NCBI GenBank assembly: GCA_033807775.1
Contig: CM066322.1
Location: 20,511,001 to 20,575,000, forward strand
Direction of reading: 5' to 3'
DNA: 64,000 bases
DNA from: Saussurea involucrata
Taxonomy: Eukaryota > Streptophyta > Magnoliopsida > Asterales > Asteraceae
Under the pieces are notes generated by a model. That model saw only the letters and a program-made list of their open reading frames with translations. It searched no databases and was not told the DNA's origin. Shown piece by piece: positions 11,407-22,362 of the stretch (position 1 is the stretch's first letter; each line of letters opens with the position of its first letter). Made by a program: the position numbers and the translations under genes.

Positions 11407-12656
11407 TGTAAATTGCAATTTTGGTCCTTGTGGTTTGTTGTTTATCTCACTTTTGGTCCCTATAAAATTTTTATTGCAAGAAAAACTCTATGGTATACAA
11501 AAGTGCTCGGTTTTGGCCCCTCAGACTAACTCTGTTAGATCATCTCCCGTTAAACCCCCTCATGAGGGTATATTGGTCATTTTGCTTAGTTTTTTGTTTT
11601 TCACTAAAAACAACAAACTACAGGGACCAAAACTGCAATTTACTCTTACTCTCCCGTCAAACCCATATCCTCTCATGCAACTACACCATCTCTGGCCAGC
11701 CTCTCAACACCATCTCCGACGACATACAAAATCAACCTAAATCCTTACCCCTAATTACCAAAAAAATCAACCCAAATCAGACACAAACCCAAACTCTAAA
11801 CAAAACTCAAACCTAATCCATCCAAATCTGAACATAATCACCAAAATAAAAAAAACCCCAAATCCAAACCTGACAAAGAAAATAGGATTTGAGAGTGAAA
11901 TATGAGTCGCTAGAAAATAGTTCAAAACAAATACAAATAAACCCCAAATTTTGTTAAGCCACTCGAATGGGAAGTTCAACAATGGGAAAAGATACAAAAA
12001 CCAAATGAAAACCCAAACTTGTCTCTTCAAATCGAAAACAAAAACGCACCAGAAGCTCAATGGAGAACAAAAGCTCTGTCATGATGAACCTCGTTTCGGT
12101 TTGAGTCTTAAGTCAAACCATAGATGGAAAATGAGACTAGAGTCGATTTGAGCCCTAATTTTTCGTTACAGTTTCATTTGCATCAAACAACTCGTAAATG
12201 TAAACCTTTGTCGCCCCTTCTTTCCTCAGCGGCGTCCCTTTGCCTGATCGAAGACGGTTACTGTATCCTCTCTGAAGCTATAGGCGAGTTCTTGAAACAA
12301 TGTGAATCCGATTGGGATCTCCGGTCGTAAACTCACGAAGAAGGATGAATTTGTTTTGGTTAAAGAGCTAGAGTAAAGGATGACGTGATTGTAGATCCAG
12401 TGGGATGCGGAGGAACGATTGCCAGAGATGGAAGGAATATGAGTGAATTAGGAATGACGAGGAAGAGAGAGATGTTAGTGTAGGAGAAAGCTCAGATAAT
12501 GTTAGTGCATCAACAGGGAGGCGGACGAGAGTAATTAGCTTCAGGGATCAAAACCGAGCACTTTTACATACCACCGGGTTTTTTTGCAATAAAAATTTTA
12601 TAGGGAACAAAAGTGAGAAAACAACAAACCACAGGGACCAAAATTGAAATTTACTC
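11407..12656. mobile_element. Non-autonomous Mutator-like element (long TIRs)
   Basis: Terminal inverted repeats of roughly 125 bp: the left arm begins TGTAAATTGCAATTTTGGTC and the right arm is its inverted form ending CCAAAATTGAAATTTACTC. Both arms include AAAATTTTTATTGCA and GTGCTCGGTTTTG. A 10-bp TSD TTTAATTAAT is present at 11397-11406 and 12657-12666, the size expected of Mutator-like elements. The interior (about 11560-12540) has no transposase. It has open but unrecognised frames and a possible 3' splice site near 12170; whether it is captured host sequence cannot be judged here. Confidence 0.85.
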
Positions 12657-12941
12657 TTTAATTAATATTACTCTTTTATGATATCATAATTCTTGAATTT
12701 AGTTGAAAAAAGAAAAAAAAAATAGAACCTTATTAGCTTGTAAATTGAAAATTTGAAATGATCAGTTCATTTCAATCAAAAATCATTCAACTAAATACAC
12801 TGCTTGCATTCAACTAGTATTGATCCAGATAACAAAAAGATAAATGTTGGAGATTAATTACAAGATCATGATCTTTTTGGCTATTGCAACAAAAATTCTT
12901 ATGATAAAATCGTTAATTGAGCGTGACAAAGAGGATCACAT

Positions 12942-13679
12942 TCACCGATCAAAAGAATGAACGTAGCCAAGGGAAGCCCTAATTGTGTCATCAGAGTTAA
13001 ATCCACCACCACATCCCAGTATGCGTATCAGCCACCTAAGCCCATTTCCACCACCTTTCTTCACGGACATTGTTGATGGAATCTGGCGCCGTAGCTGCCT
13101 GCTCCTTATGTCACTCAACTCCATCTGTGTCGGAAACCTACCTGATCCAAACATAAACACCTGCCACCTTGACTTGCTTGATGAACATGCCAGTTTTGAT
13201 GTTCTCTCCGCCAACACATCATTCTTGTAACGATCGTGTTTCTTTCTCCCTGAAACCCTAAGCGAGTTTGATAGTGAAGTTAGAGAAGAAGAAGAAGAAG
13301 AAGAAGAAGAATGCCCATTGGAGCAGTTGTTGAAAGAATCAGAATTACATCTAGAGAGACTACTCTTGTTGTTGTTGTTCTTCAAATCTGTTTTGTTTTT
13401 GGGATTTGGGAATTGGGTATTTCTTGAAGTGTGAATCACTTTTCCACAGAAGAGGATATGGTTAGGCGTATTAGAAGAAATGGTAGCAGCAGTAGTACTC
13501 CAATATTCTTCACTGAAAAACCCTGAGAAATCTTGGTCGAAGAAGGAAGCCGATGAAGAAATAATGGAGTTTTGATTTTCATCAGTAAGAAATAGTTTTG
13601 AATCCACCTGCAGATCATCGTCGTCGCTGGAAAACCGTAGGTCACTGAAAGAGAGAATCTCTTCTCTGTCACTATCCAT
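12942..13679 (-). CDS. Uncharacterised plant protein, FCGKVI / FMFG-EMEL family
   Basis: A single-exon ORF of 245 residues. I place the start at the ATG at 13679 (MDSDREEIL), because the longer frame begins with TTG; the ATG has A at -3 and G at +4. The N-terminus is acidic and serine-rich (SFSDLRF, a DDDD run), followed by FCGKVI, a nine-serine tract coded by a GAA/TTC microsatellite at 13284-13311, and a basic stretch (GRKKHDRYK). The conserved C-terminal block is SKSRWQVFMFGSGRFPTQME, then LSDIRSRQLRRQ. There is no signal peptide or obvious membrane span. It shares the FCGKVI and FMFG blocks with 22363-23052, so the two are paralogues. The family resembles a plant-only group of unknown function; I will not name a role. 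An AT microsatellite lies 60-90 bp upstream of the start codon. Confidence 0.8.
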   Translation of the reverse strand: MDSDREEILSFSDLRFSSDDDDLQVDSKLFLTDENQNSIISSSASFFDQDFSGFFSEEYWSTTAATISSNTPNHILFCGKVIHTSRNTQFPNPKNKTDLKNNNNKSSLSRCNSDSFNNCSNGHSSSSSSSSSLTSLSNSLRVSGRKKHDRYKNDVLAERTSKLACSSSKSRWQVFMFGSGRFPTQMELSDIRSRQLRRQIPSTMSVKKGGGNGLRWLIRILGCGGGFNSDDTIRASLGYVHSFDR

Positions 13680-13736
13680 GATGCTCGATTGAATAAACAA
13701 ATTAACAAGAGTTGATAGAAATACAAGTGTTTATAT

Positions 13737-13739
<3 letters not shown>

Positions 13740-13771
<32 letters not shown>
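13740..13771. repeat. (AT)n microsatellite upstream of host gene 1
   Basis: An uninterrupted TA/AT run about 60-90 bp upstream of the ATG at 13679 on the minus strand. It sits where a core promoter or 5' leader would be, so length variation could affect expression; that is inference only. Confidence 0.8.
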
Positions 13772-13772
<1 letters not shown>

Positions 13773-14287
13773 AATTGAAGAAAAATCCTAGAGACTTGTA
13801 GGGGGCGTAGAAGATGATTCGTCTGTGAATTCTAGATAAATTGGGAAATTAAGAACCGCATCTAGTCTTGGTACTAGAACAACTCCGATTAGAATCCCAA
13901 GAAACAATCACAAACCCTAATCATTAAATTATAGTCAAATGAAACAATTTTATCCATGGAAGTTTCCTAGGGAATCCATTACACTGCAATACGAGACAAT
14001 GGAATAGAATAGGATTAGAGGTGATTCGTCACAAAAGTTATACTTTGGTGAATTGTTAGTGGTAAATTCAAATAACTGATTTATTATTTAGGGATTTGTG
14101 AATGATCACTGAAAATATTTGTATTTTATGGATAATTCGTTGACGATCAATACCGACAAAAAATTTCCTAAATAATTTTTGTGAATAAAAGTCCGTTGTT
14201 TTGTAGTAATACTCCCCTTAAAATAAGTGTACATAGTTAAAAAAAAAGACACATATGTTTATCTCGTATGCTTTTAACCAACTAAAT
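13772..14287. other. Probable upstream region of host gene 1
   Basis: No gene or complete element is seen. It lies upstream of the minus-strand gene and so may hold its promoter; I could not identify specific boxes. Confidence 0.35.
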
Positions 14288-14674
14288 CACTACAAAACAG
14301 AGGACCATTTCTGGCGGAATTATCCGCCAGAAAAGGTTGTTTTCGACGGATCCAAAAAGTTTTAATTTTATTTAAATTTATAAAACCGTTTTTAAAAAAT
14401 ATAACCCGTTTCCGGCGGATTTTAATTAATAAAAATGATTAATTAACGTCCGCCAAAAATCTTGGTTAATTAAACCATCGTTTACTTAAAAAATAATTAA
14501 TTACGTACTAATTTTGATTCCGACGGAAATCCGCCGGAAAAGAGACATGTTTTAAATATATATATATATCTTATCGGCGGATGTTTCGGCGGAAGTCAAC
14601 GTAATTTGACTTTTTAAAATCCTTCGGAAATCCGATGGAAAAATCCACCGGATTTGTCTGTTTGTTTAGTAGTG
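14288..14674. mobile_element. Miniature CACTA transposon
   Basis: 387 bp with perfect CACTA-type termini: it starts CACTACAAAACAGAGG and ends TTGTTTAGTAGTG, flanked by the 3-bp TSD AAT at 14285-14287 and 14675-14677. Subterminal copies of TCCGCC(A/G)GAAA and the inverse TTCCGGCGGA occur at both ends. There is no coding capacity, so it would need transposase in trans. Confidence 0.88.
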
Positions 14675-15208
14675 AATAACAATTTTATCGGATCAAATGC
14701 AAATCTTTTAATTTGTGCAAATTATCGATTTCATCGGTTAATTTAATGAAATTATTTCCTAAACTATTTAAATATTTATGATTTGTTATTATTGTTTCCT
14801 TTTCTTCAATTTACTTCCCCATTTGAAACAAAAATAAACATTATTTCTTTACCATTTCCCTTCTTAAAAAAAAGACACAACGTTCCTTTTGTCACTTTCT
14901 TTATTTTAGGTAAACACACCAGGTCTCGTACGGTACAAAAGAAAGCGCGTGTTCTTTGTATGTTGTAACAACTCCGTTGAAACTTTGATTGCTTTGACGG
15001 GTAAACCACTTAAGTCCCGATCTCCTCTTCTAGAAACTTCTTTTAAATATATATTTTACCCTTCCTTGTCTAGGGTCGGGATACGGTGAGGAAGTGTCAA
15101 TTTGATGAAAAAACGTGAGAAATGGTTATCAAATGTTGGATGAGAAACGGATGACCATTAGGATGAGATGCACCGACCTAGTCATTTATATTTGAATTGT
15201 CATTTTCA
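14675..15208. other. Intergenic stretch without a supported feature
   Basis: AT-rich DNA with short overlapping ORFs on both strands (around 14783-15009) that have no family resemblance. I see nothing else of note. Confidence 0.4.
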
Positions 15209-15216
15209 TTTTTATT

Positions 15217-15542
15217 CCACTAAATTACGTTTTTGGTCTTTGTGATTTGTTGAAATTTTCTATTTCGTTCATGTGATTTTGAAATTACAATTTTTATACC
15301 TATGATTTATAATTCATCATACTTTTCGTCCTTATGATTTAAATTTGATTGCGTTCTTCGTCTTTATGGTTTATAGTTTATTTCTATTTTAATCCCTCAT
15401 ATACCTAAAAGTAGTAATTAACCTCATAGACAGAAATAGAAAATGAATTGCAAATCATATGGATGAAAACTGAAATTTCAAAACCACAAATACAATATTA
15501 ACAAGTTTTAACAAACCATAAAAACATAAATATAATTTACTC
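15217..15542. mobile_element. Decayed Mutator-type MITE
   Basis: About 326 bp of imperfect inverted repeat: the left side begins CCACTAAATTACGTTTTTGG and the right side ends ACATAAATATAATTTACTC. An 8-bp TSD TTTTTATT is at 15209-15216 and 15543-15550. The internal phrases (TTTGTGATTTGTTGAAA, CGTCCTTATGATTT) resemble the TIRs of the element at 11407-12656, so it is a shorter relative. Confidence 0.65.
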
Positions 15543-15955
15543 TTTTTATTCAAGTATAAAATATTAGAATTTTTCCCATTTAATAATAAATTTATACAAT
15601 TCTGTTTATCGCAAGGGATAATCAACTAGTATTTTCATATACACAACTTTTGGATCAAAATGATCACCGAATGCTAAACTTATTTTTAGAAAGAAAAAAA
15701 AAGTGAATTACATTTTTGTTCCCTCGTGTATGACTTCTTTTAGGTTTTTGTCCCTCCCATTTATAAAGTACACTTTTGGTCCATTTTTTCTGTTTCAATA
15801 CCCAAACTAGTCCCTCCTTCTAACATCGTGAGAGCATGCTCCATTAAATCGGTCATGTGCCCAGTGCTCCTCTTGTGAAGGACATTTTTGTCTTTTTATC
15901 CGATTTTTTATTTTCTTTAAAAATTTAATATTTTTATTATATTATATATAATAAT

Positions 15956-16935
15956 TGTTAGTCCCAGATGGCTAATAAGAACAAGAACAGGTATTGTAGA
16001 AGGGGGGTGAATACAATACACAATTTTTTCACTTTAATTAATTCTTTTATTGAAAATATTCAAATCAAGAATTACACATAGAACAATTAGATTGTTGCGA
16101 AAAGAACAAATAAAATCTATTCTAACAATCTTCACAAAGTAATACTGAAAACTAAACAACTTCTAAAACACAAAGATTGAAAGCTATAAAGTTCAAGTAG
16201 AGAAATGAGCAGAGTGTCTTGAGCACAGAGTAATCTTCAAGAGTTCTTATCTGCATGGAGAAGTCTTCATCTTTATATAGTGTCATGAGCATGTGATGCA
16301 TGGGACACTTGTCACTATATCATTTGAAGGTTAGGTTTGACTCTCAAAAGTTGATGTGTCTTTTCCTATGATGCTAGAAAGGTTTGATGGTGACAATATC
16401 TAAGAATGGGAAAAAGGAAAAATGCACATTTTTCCTCTATACCCAGACATTCCTTCTTTGATGAGAAAACCTTTTAGCAAAGACACAAGGGAAGATCCTC
16501 CTATTTGAGGATCCCACCGATTTGTCATGGACAACATAGGTGAGAGTCTTCTTAGGAAGGAGTTATGTGAGGATCCTCTTATTTTGAAGATCCCACCGAT
16601 TTCTCATGGAGAGAATCGGTGGGATGGCAAACATGACCTCTTATGATGAAAGTCTTCTTAGCATGGAGATAAGGGAGGATTCTCATGTTTGAGGATCTCA
16701 CCGATTTTCATGGAGACAATTGGTGAGACAGCTTAGTTTGGGTTGAGAAGTCCATCTTCAATCCGCATTGGTAGATTTCCTTCTTCTTGATTTCGGCTGA
16801 TCTTTGACTTCACCGAACTTTGACAGTATGACTAAGCTGTTACAAAGAACCTAAAATTTCTCTAAGTATAAAAGATGTTTTTCAAAGAATGTAAGGAGAT
16901 CAGGAGGTCATCTTCAAATCTTTGATGACCCAACA
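15956..16935 (-). repeat. 3' LTR of gag-only Copia element
   Basis: 980 bp on the minus strand, starting TGTTGGGTCATC (plus-strand right edge GACCCAACA at 16935) and ending GACTAACA. It has repeated GGATCCTC/ACCGATTT phrases near 16500-16720. It matches the copy at 20824-21810. Confidence 0.8.
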
Positions 16936-19900
16936 ATCTCCCCCTATTTGATGATGACATCCATACTTAGAAAAACATGAGTAAGACAATGAATAATACA
17001 TGTTGACCTTGTTTTACTCTTTTGGGTTCTTTTTCACACAGTATTTTTTTTAAGATTGATCAGTTTCCATTTTTCCAAAGCCTAAACCAGTTTTGTCATC
17101 ACAAGAAATCTGATCTTGAAAAATCTTTTCTAGATTTTTGGAGGAACTGATCCATTTTCTCACAATTTCTTGCTCCTTTTGAAAACGTTTAAATATTTTG
17201 TTTTTCTCCTTGGCAAGAATAAAGTTGATTGATTTTAGATCTTCAAGCTCAACCTTAACTTTGTCAAACTGATCAAGTTGGGAAAGACATATTTGAAGTT
17301 GAGAAGAGAGAGATTTAACTTGAGCATTTTCCTTTTTCTTAGCATTTTTAGCATCATAGAGATCAATGGTTAAAGAATCAAATGCTTCAATCTTTTCAGC
17401 ATCAAAAAGAGAGTGAAAAGGATGTACCTGTGATGAGGAGGATAAGCACTTAGCTGATACAAGAGCAGTTGAGGGGTGTGATCATCTGAATCATCCATGT
17501 CATCAATCTTGGCCATGAAGCATACATTTGAAATGTCATTCTCGCTTTCAGATGTGGGTTCATCTGCCAAATCATGAGTTTTAGCAGGTAGACCATTTCC
17601 TTTTATGATAAGTCTTTCATTTCTTTCCTTTTCTCTCTTGTATTTTTCTTTGTATCTTTCAGCCCGGTCAGGATTTGCAGAAGAGATATGTTGGCCAATT
17701 TTTTGGGAAGATCTTCCAGATTTTGAGGAAAATCGGTTTGAGGAAGAAGTTATGGGCCTTTCAAAGTGTTTACTTCTGCACTCAGAGGCAAAATGACCCC
17801 TTTTACCACAGTTAAAACATTTCTCATTAGTTTTGTCCAAAGAGGAGTGTTTGGAGAGAGAATAGGAGGATTTTCTACTAAACATAGATTTTCCAGAAGA
17901 GATGTGAGATTTGGATTTAGAATATTTAACACCCCAAAATCCGGGCTAAATTAAACCTCAAGTTACAACAGGTTATGACAATAAAAATTACAACTTATAT
18001 AGATAGTAAAGGAATTAACCATCAAGAGTGTAGTTACAATACGGGATACTTCGAATAACCTATCAATCTAATCATGTCACTATAATCAGATTAATTGAGT
18101 TATCTAAGCTATCCTTCAAAAAAACTCCTCTTTGTTAATTGCCACTTCTGCTATTCCAAAAACACTCGTCCCACAACCCTTTATTTGCCTGAGCCTGCAC
18201 CTGGTAAGAAAACATCATATGAAACGATTAGGCCAACGCCTAGTGAGAACATTCGTTTCAATAATAACATTTGCAAAAATCAATGTAAAGAAGTTATGAC
18301 AAACCTGGTTACTCCTTTTCTTACCATACGTATAACTTTATTCCATTACACAATTTTATCCACTCCAGTGACTATGACTGACAACAATTCCATCAGCATA
18401 TCATACCCCAGAGCCACACTACGAATCTTCACATATTCTAAATCAATGCTCTCTACCAATAAATCGCGATTACACACGCCCATTTATCAGTAAGGAAGCA
18501 GAGATTACAAGTACTTATGTCAACCTCACTTTCTTCCTTAGAAATCCGGAATAACGATTAATACCACACGCCTATTCCATGATTTCCCACACACACTGGA
18601 ATAACGATTAAACGAGTAATACCACACGCCTATTCCATGTGATTACCAAACTTTAGTGCCTATGGATCCATACCACCTATTTGTACTTGTACAAGTATTT
18701 ACTTAATATAGATTCCTCATATCATTCAGTATGAGCAAATCATAATTATACCCCATAGATTCCTCATATCATTCAGTATGAGCAAACCTTTTTCATTACA
18801 CTTAACACATTACTGCCTAGCATCATACTAGCGCAGTCTATTAACCTAACATACTACTATTCAAGTACATATGTTCAAGTAACATAAAAATATGTCAATT
18901 CTTAAATCGCACATTTCCACGATTAACGAAACTATACTTTCCAATTTCTAGAATAGTACAGATAATACAAAGTCTCTGGATACCTTAACCATTATATTCT
19001 TAAGTTCAATTCCAAGATCTATTACCAAAATCTGTAAACTGACTCTTTTTATCCAACTCCCGGTATCCCCAACTCCCGGTATTCAACACATGTACCGGGA
19101 CTTCACCAGAACTCATAAGTACCGGGATTTGCCTCTACCGGGACTTCCAACTACCGGGACTTGCCACTACCGGGACTTTCAAGGTTTTGCGTACTGTCCG
19201 TTCAACAAGTCCTCAAATCGATTTAAAACATGAAATCAGTTCAATCTATGTATTCCATTCAGTCCTCAATCAATTTATACAGTTGTATTAAGGTTAGTAT
19301 AACTTAAAAACACTGATTTGTACAACGAATCGAATGAACTCACCTTATGCTCCGAAACCGACTTCTGCACAAATAAGAACTTCAATCTTTTTGTTTATGA
19401 TTCTGTAATTCAACCCCAAAATACAGATTCGTTCATCATCTAAGTAAAAACAACCAATCTCTCCAAAACCAACAACGATTTCTTACCAAATTGATGACAA
19501 ATTCTGCTTTCTTTTTTTTCTTCTCTCTATTCCTTCTTTCTGCTTAATGACCGACTCAACAGAACAAGAATGAGATATTTTTACTTATCTCAGATGTTTT
19601 ATCCAACAACTAATAGGAAAATGACTAAACTACCACCAAGTTTAATCTTTCCAAAAGTTACACTAAACTTTCATCTTTTGCATTTCAACCTTAAATTGGA
19701 TTTTAAAATTCCCATACAATCCCTAGGTTACAACAAATACAAATACATCCCAATTCTTATTAAAATACTAATAACGAAAATTTAGGATGTTACAGAATAC
19801 CCATCCAACATGGCTATCCCATCTGATAATTTGCCAACTGAAGTTTCCTCACATTCATCATCAGCATCACTAAGATATGCTTCTGAATGCTCATTGGAAT

Positions 19901-20777
19901 CTTCTTGACTATCATGGTCAGAGTCAGATTGGTAGGTGATTCTTGGAATACACTTAGTTCTCTTGGAATAGTCACTTAAGAGAGCTAGAGAATAGCTCTT
20001 TATATATGTGATGACAGACTTCTTTTGCAGCTTAGTCTGCTCATAGTTGAAGAGAGTTCCATAAAGAACAGTGAGAGACATATGATCAAGATCCTTGGTT
20101 GTCTTTATACAAGTACAAATATTTTCCCAAAAATCAGGAAGACAGTTCATAAACTTGCACAAGATTTCCTCATTGTCATACACTCTACCTAACAGCTTTA
20201 AGTCATTAAGAAGACTGTTAAAGCGGTTATAGTAGTTGGAGAGAGATTCTCCTTTCTCATAAGAAAATAGTTCATATTTTCTAACAAGAGCAATCTTTCT
20301 GCTCTTTTTAACTTCATTTGTACCTTCGTACAGAACACACAGAGTAGACCACATCTCTTTGGCAGTAGAGAGATTTACCAGAGAGTGGTACACTTCATCA
20401 GGAAGAGAGAGAGAGCAATGATAGTTCTGACTTTAGAATCAAGAGACACAAGACGTTTTTCTTCATCAGTATATTTCTTAGGATTCTTAAGAATGTAACG
20501 ACCAGTAGCAGCGGATTTTTCTTCATCAGAATCATCTTTGCCAACAACTTCCTTACCTGATTTTTTGGTTTCATAGCGAGACCAGACTCTAGGGACTATG
20601 GGTCCCTCACTGAGAATGGTTGGATATCTACTATCCACTCCTTCCTTGAAAAGCATCATCCGGCTTTTCCACAGAGAAAAATTGTTGGGGGTTAAACTTG
20701 GGAGGTTTGGCTATAGAGCCATTTTCAGAAAAATTGTTTTGAGAGAAAGCTTCATTGTTGGAAGAAGAAGCAGCCAT
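16936..20777 (-). pseudogene. gag: Copia-type gag, frameshifted and split by a solo LTR
   Basis: The start is the ATG at 20777 (MAASSSNNEAF), just downstream of the primer site. Conserved blocks in order are a UBN2-type gag domain (EMWSTLCVLYEGT, ALVRKYELFSYEKGESL, NCLPDFWEN), an acidic Ser/Asp/Glu stretch, a CCHC knuckle CFNCGKRGHFASEC (near 17800), and a basic and coiled-coil C-terminus (to about 17050). Damage: one extra C in a run of five (20687-20691) shifts the frame, a second shift lies in the CT repeat near 20407, and the solo LTR at 17925-19794 separates the UBN2 part from the zinc knuckle. Its gag style with acidic repeats and long LTRs resembles the SIRE group; lineage is tentative. 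Confidence 0.75.
17925..19794 (-). mobile_element. Solo LTR of a Gypsy (Tekay-related) element
   Basis: 1870 bp bounded by TTTAACACCCC (a likely decayed TGTAACACC) and GGATGTTACA, with the 5-bp TSD GAATA at 17920-17924 and 19795-19799 inside gag. There is no internal region, so LTR-LTR recombination is likely. On the minus strand it shows the same order of blocks as the Tekay LTRs in this window (GGTGAGTT, CTCACTAGG followed by TTGGCCTAA, then ACCAGGT). It also has an array of CCCGGTA motifs at about 19058-19182. Confidence 0.82.
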
Positions 20778-20823
20778 TGCAGATCAAGTTTATTGAAATT
20801 AAACTTTCTGCTCTGATACCACT

Positions 20824-21810
20824 TGTTAGTCCCAGATGGCTAATAAGAACAAGAACAGGTATTGTAGAAGAGAGGTGAATACAATACACAATTTTTTCAC
20901 TTTAATTAATTTTTTTATTGAAAATATTCAAATCAAGAATTACACATAGAACACATAGAACAATTAGATTGTTGCGGAAAGAACAGATAAAATATATTCT
21001 AACAATCTTCACAAAGTAATACTGAAAACTAAACAACTTCTAAAACACAAAGATTGAAAGCTATAAAGTTCAAGGAGAGAAAGGAGCAGAGTATCTTGAG
21101 CACAAAGTAATCTTCAAGAGTTCTTATCTGCATGGAGAAGTCTTCATTTTTATATAGTGTCATGAGCATGTGATGCATGGGACACTTCACTGTATCATTT
21201 GAAGGTTAGGTTTGACTCTCAAAAGTTGATGTGTCTTTTCCTATGATGCTAGAAAGGTTTGATGGTGACAATATCTAAGAATGGGAAAAAGGACAAATGC
21301 ACCTTTTTCCTCTATACCCAGACATTCCTTCTTTGATGAGAAAACCTTTTTGCAAATACACAAGGGAGGATCCTCCTATTTGAGGATCCCACCGATTTTT
21401 CATGGACAACATAGGTGAGAGTCTTCTTAGGAAGGAGTTATGTGAGGATCCTCTTATTTTGAAGATCCCACCGATTTCTCATGGAGAGAATCGGTGGAAT
21501 GGCAAACATGACCTCTTATGATGAAAGTCTTCTTAGCAAGGAGATAAGGGAGGATGCTCCTGTTTGAGGATCTCACCGATTTTCATGGAGACAATCGGTG
21601 AGACAGCTTAGTTTGGGTTGAGAAGTCCATCTTCAATCCGCATTGGTAGATTTCCTTCTTCTTGATTTCGGCTGATCTTTGACTTCACCGAACTTTGACA
21701 GTATGACTAAGCTATTACAAAGAACCTAAAATTTCTCTAAGTATAAAAGATGTTTTTCAAAGAATGTAAGGAGATCAGGAGGTCATCTTCAAATCTTTGA
21801 TGACCCAATA
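20824..21810 (-). repeat. 5' LTR of gag-only Copia element
   Basis: 987 bp. The plus-strand left edge is TGTTAGTCCC; the right edge is GACCCAATA, one change from the expected AACA. The primer-binding site TGGTATCAGAGC lies 2 bp inside on the minus strand. Confidence 0.8.
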
Positions 21811-22111
21811 ATCTCCCCCTATTTGATGATGACATCCATACTTTGAAAAACATGAGTAAGACAATGAATAATACATGTTGACCTTGTTTTACTCTTTTGG
21901 GTTCTTTTTCACACAGTAATTTTTTTTATGAATTGGAGGGACGAAAGAGGCGCATGTGATTGACTTAACAAAGCATGCTCTAAGAGTGTTAGAAGGAGCG
22001 ACTAGTTTGAGCTTCGAAACATGAAAAATGAACCAAAAATATACTTTATGAATTGGAGGGACGAAAACCAAAAAAAAACTATAAACAAGGCACCAAAAAT
22101 GTAATTCACTT

Positions 22112-22362
22112 TTAAGAAAAATAAAATGTTATAAAATCGTAATTTTATTTTACAAATATGCTTTTCCGAAATTATATAATTTGTGCATCTAATTTATCGT
22201 TTAAATTACTTCACTGTCCCTCCCCTGTCCTTCTAGAAATCGTTAACCCAACGCTCCCTCCAAATTACTACGATTTACAACCCCTATATACATCATCTCC
22301 ACCACCTAAACCCTAATATCATTTTCATACCTTCTTTCTAAATCATTCTGCAACTTATTCAA
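22112..22362 (+). promoter_or_regulatory. Putative promoter and leader of host gene 2
   Basis: The 250 bp between the long-TIR element and the ATG. A TATA-like CCCTATATACATC is at about 22281-22293, about 75 bp before the start codon, followed by a pyrimidine-rich leader with CTAAACCCTAATATC. Very little upstream host DNA remains before the transposon, so the inserted TIR may form the distal promoter. Confidence 0.45.

Larger units (their letters stand above)
15956..21919 (-). mobile_element. Gag-only Copia-type retroelement with an extra 3' stub
   Basis: Two direct LTR copies, 15956-16935 and 20824-21810, flank a minus-strand gag region. Reading on the minus strand, the right LTR ends GACTAACA and is followed after 2 bp by TGGTATCAGAGC, the tRNA-Met primer site; the purine tract AAATAGGGGGAGAT abuts the left LTR. 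No protease, integrase or RT is present. Right of the right LTR, 21811-21919 is a second copy of the polypurine-side internal sequence, ending in a poly-T run. The array is therefore internal stub-LTR-internal-LTR, as left by unequal recombination or a truncated tandem copy. A solo LTR is nested in gag. Confidence 0.8.
15701..22111. mobile_element. Long-TIR (Mutator-like) element split by a retrotransposon
   Basis: The left arm (15701-15955) begins AAGTGAATTACATTTTTG and contains GGTTTTTGTCCCTCCCATTT and AACTAGTCCCTCCTTCTAAC. The right arm (about 21920-22111) carries the inverse of each phrase and ends CAAAAATGTAATTCACTT. Between them sits a gag-only Copia retroelement. The flanks are A-rich (AAGAAAAA on both sides), so a TSD is likely but cannot be delimited. 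No transposase is seen. Confidence 0.7.

Noticed and set aside
11435..12330. Several ORFs between 11435 and 12330
   Set aside because: All within the Mutator-like element, overlapping on both strands, with no recognisable domain.
13680..13700. Longer start of host gene 1 at 13700
   Set aside because: The codon there is TTG; the first ATG in frame is at 13679.
18095..18493. 132-residue ORF
   Set aside because: Lies wholly inside a solo LTR and has no family resemblance.
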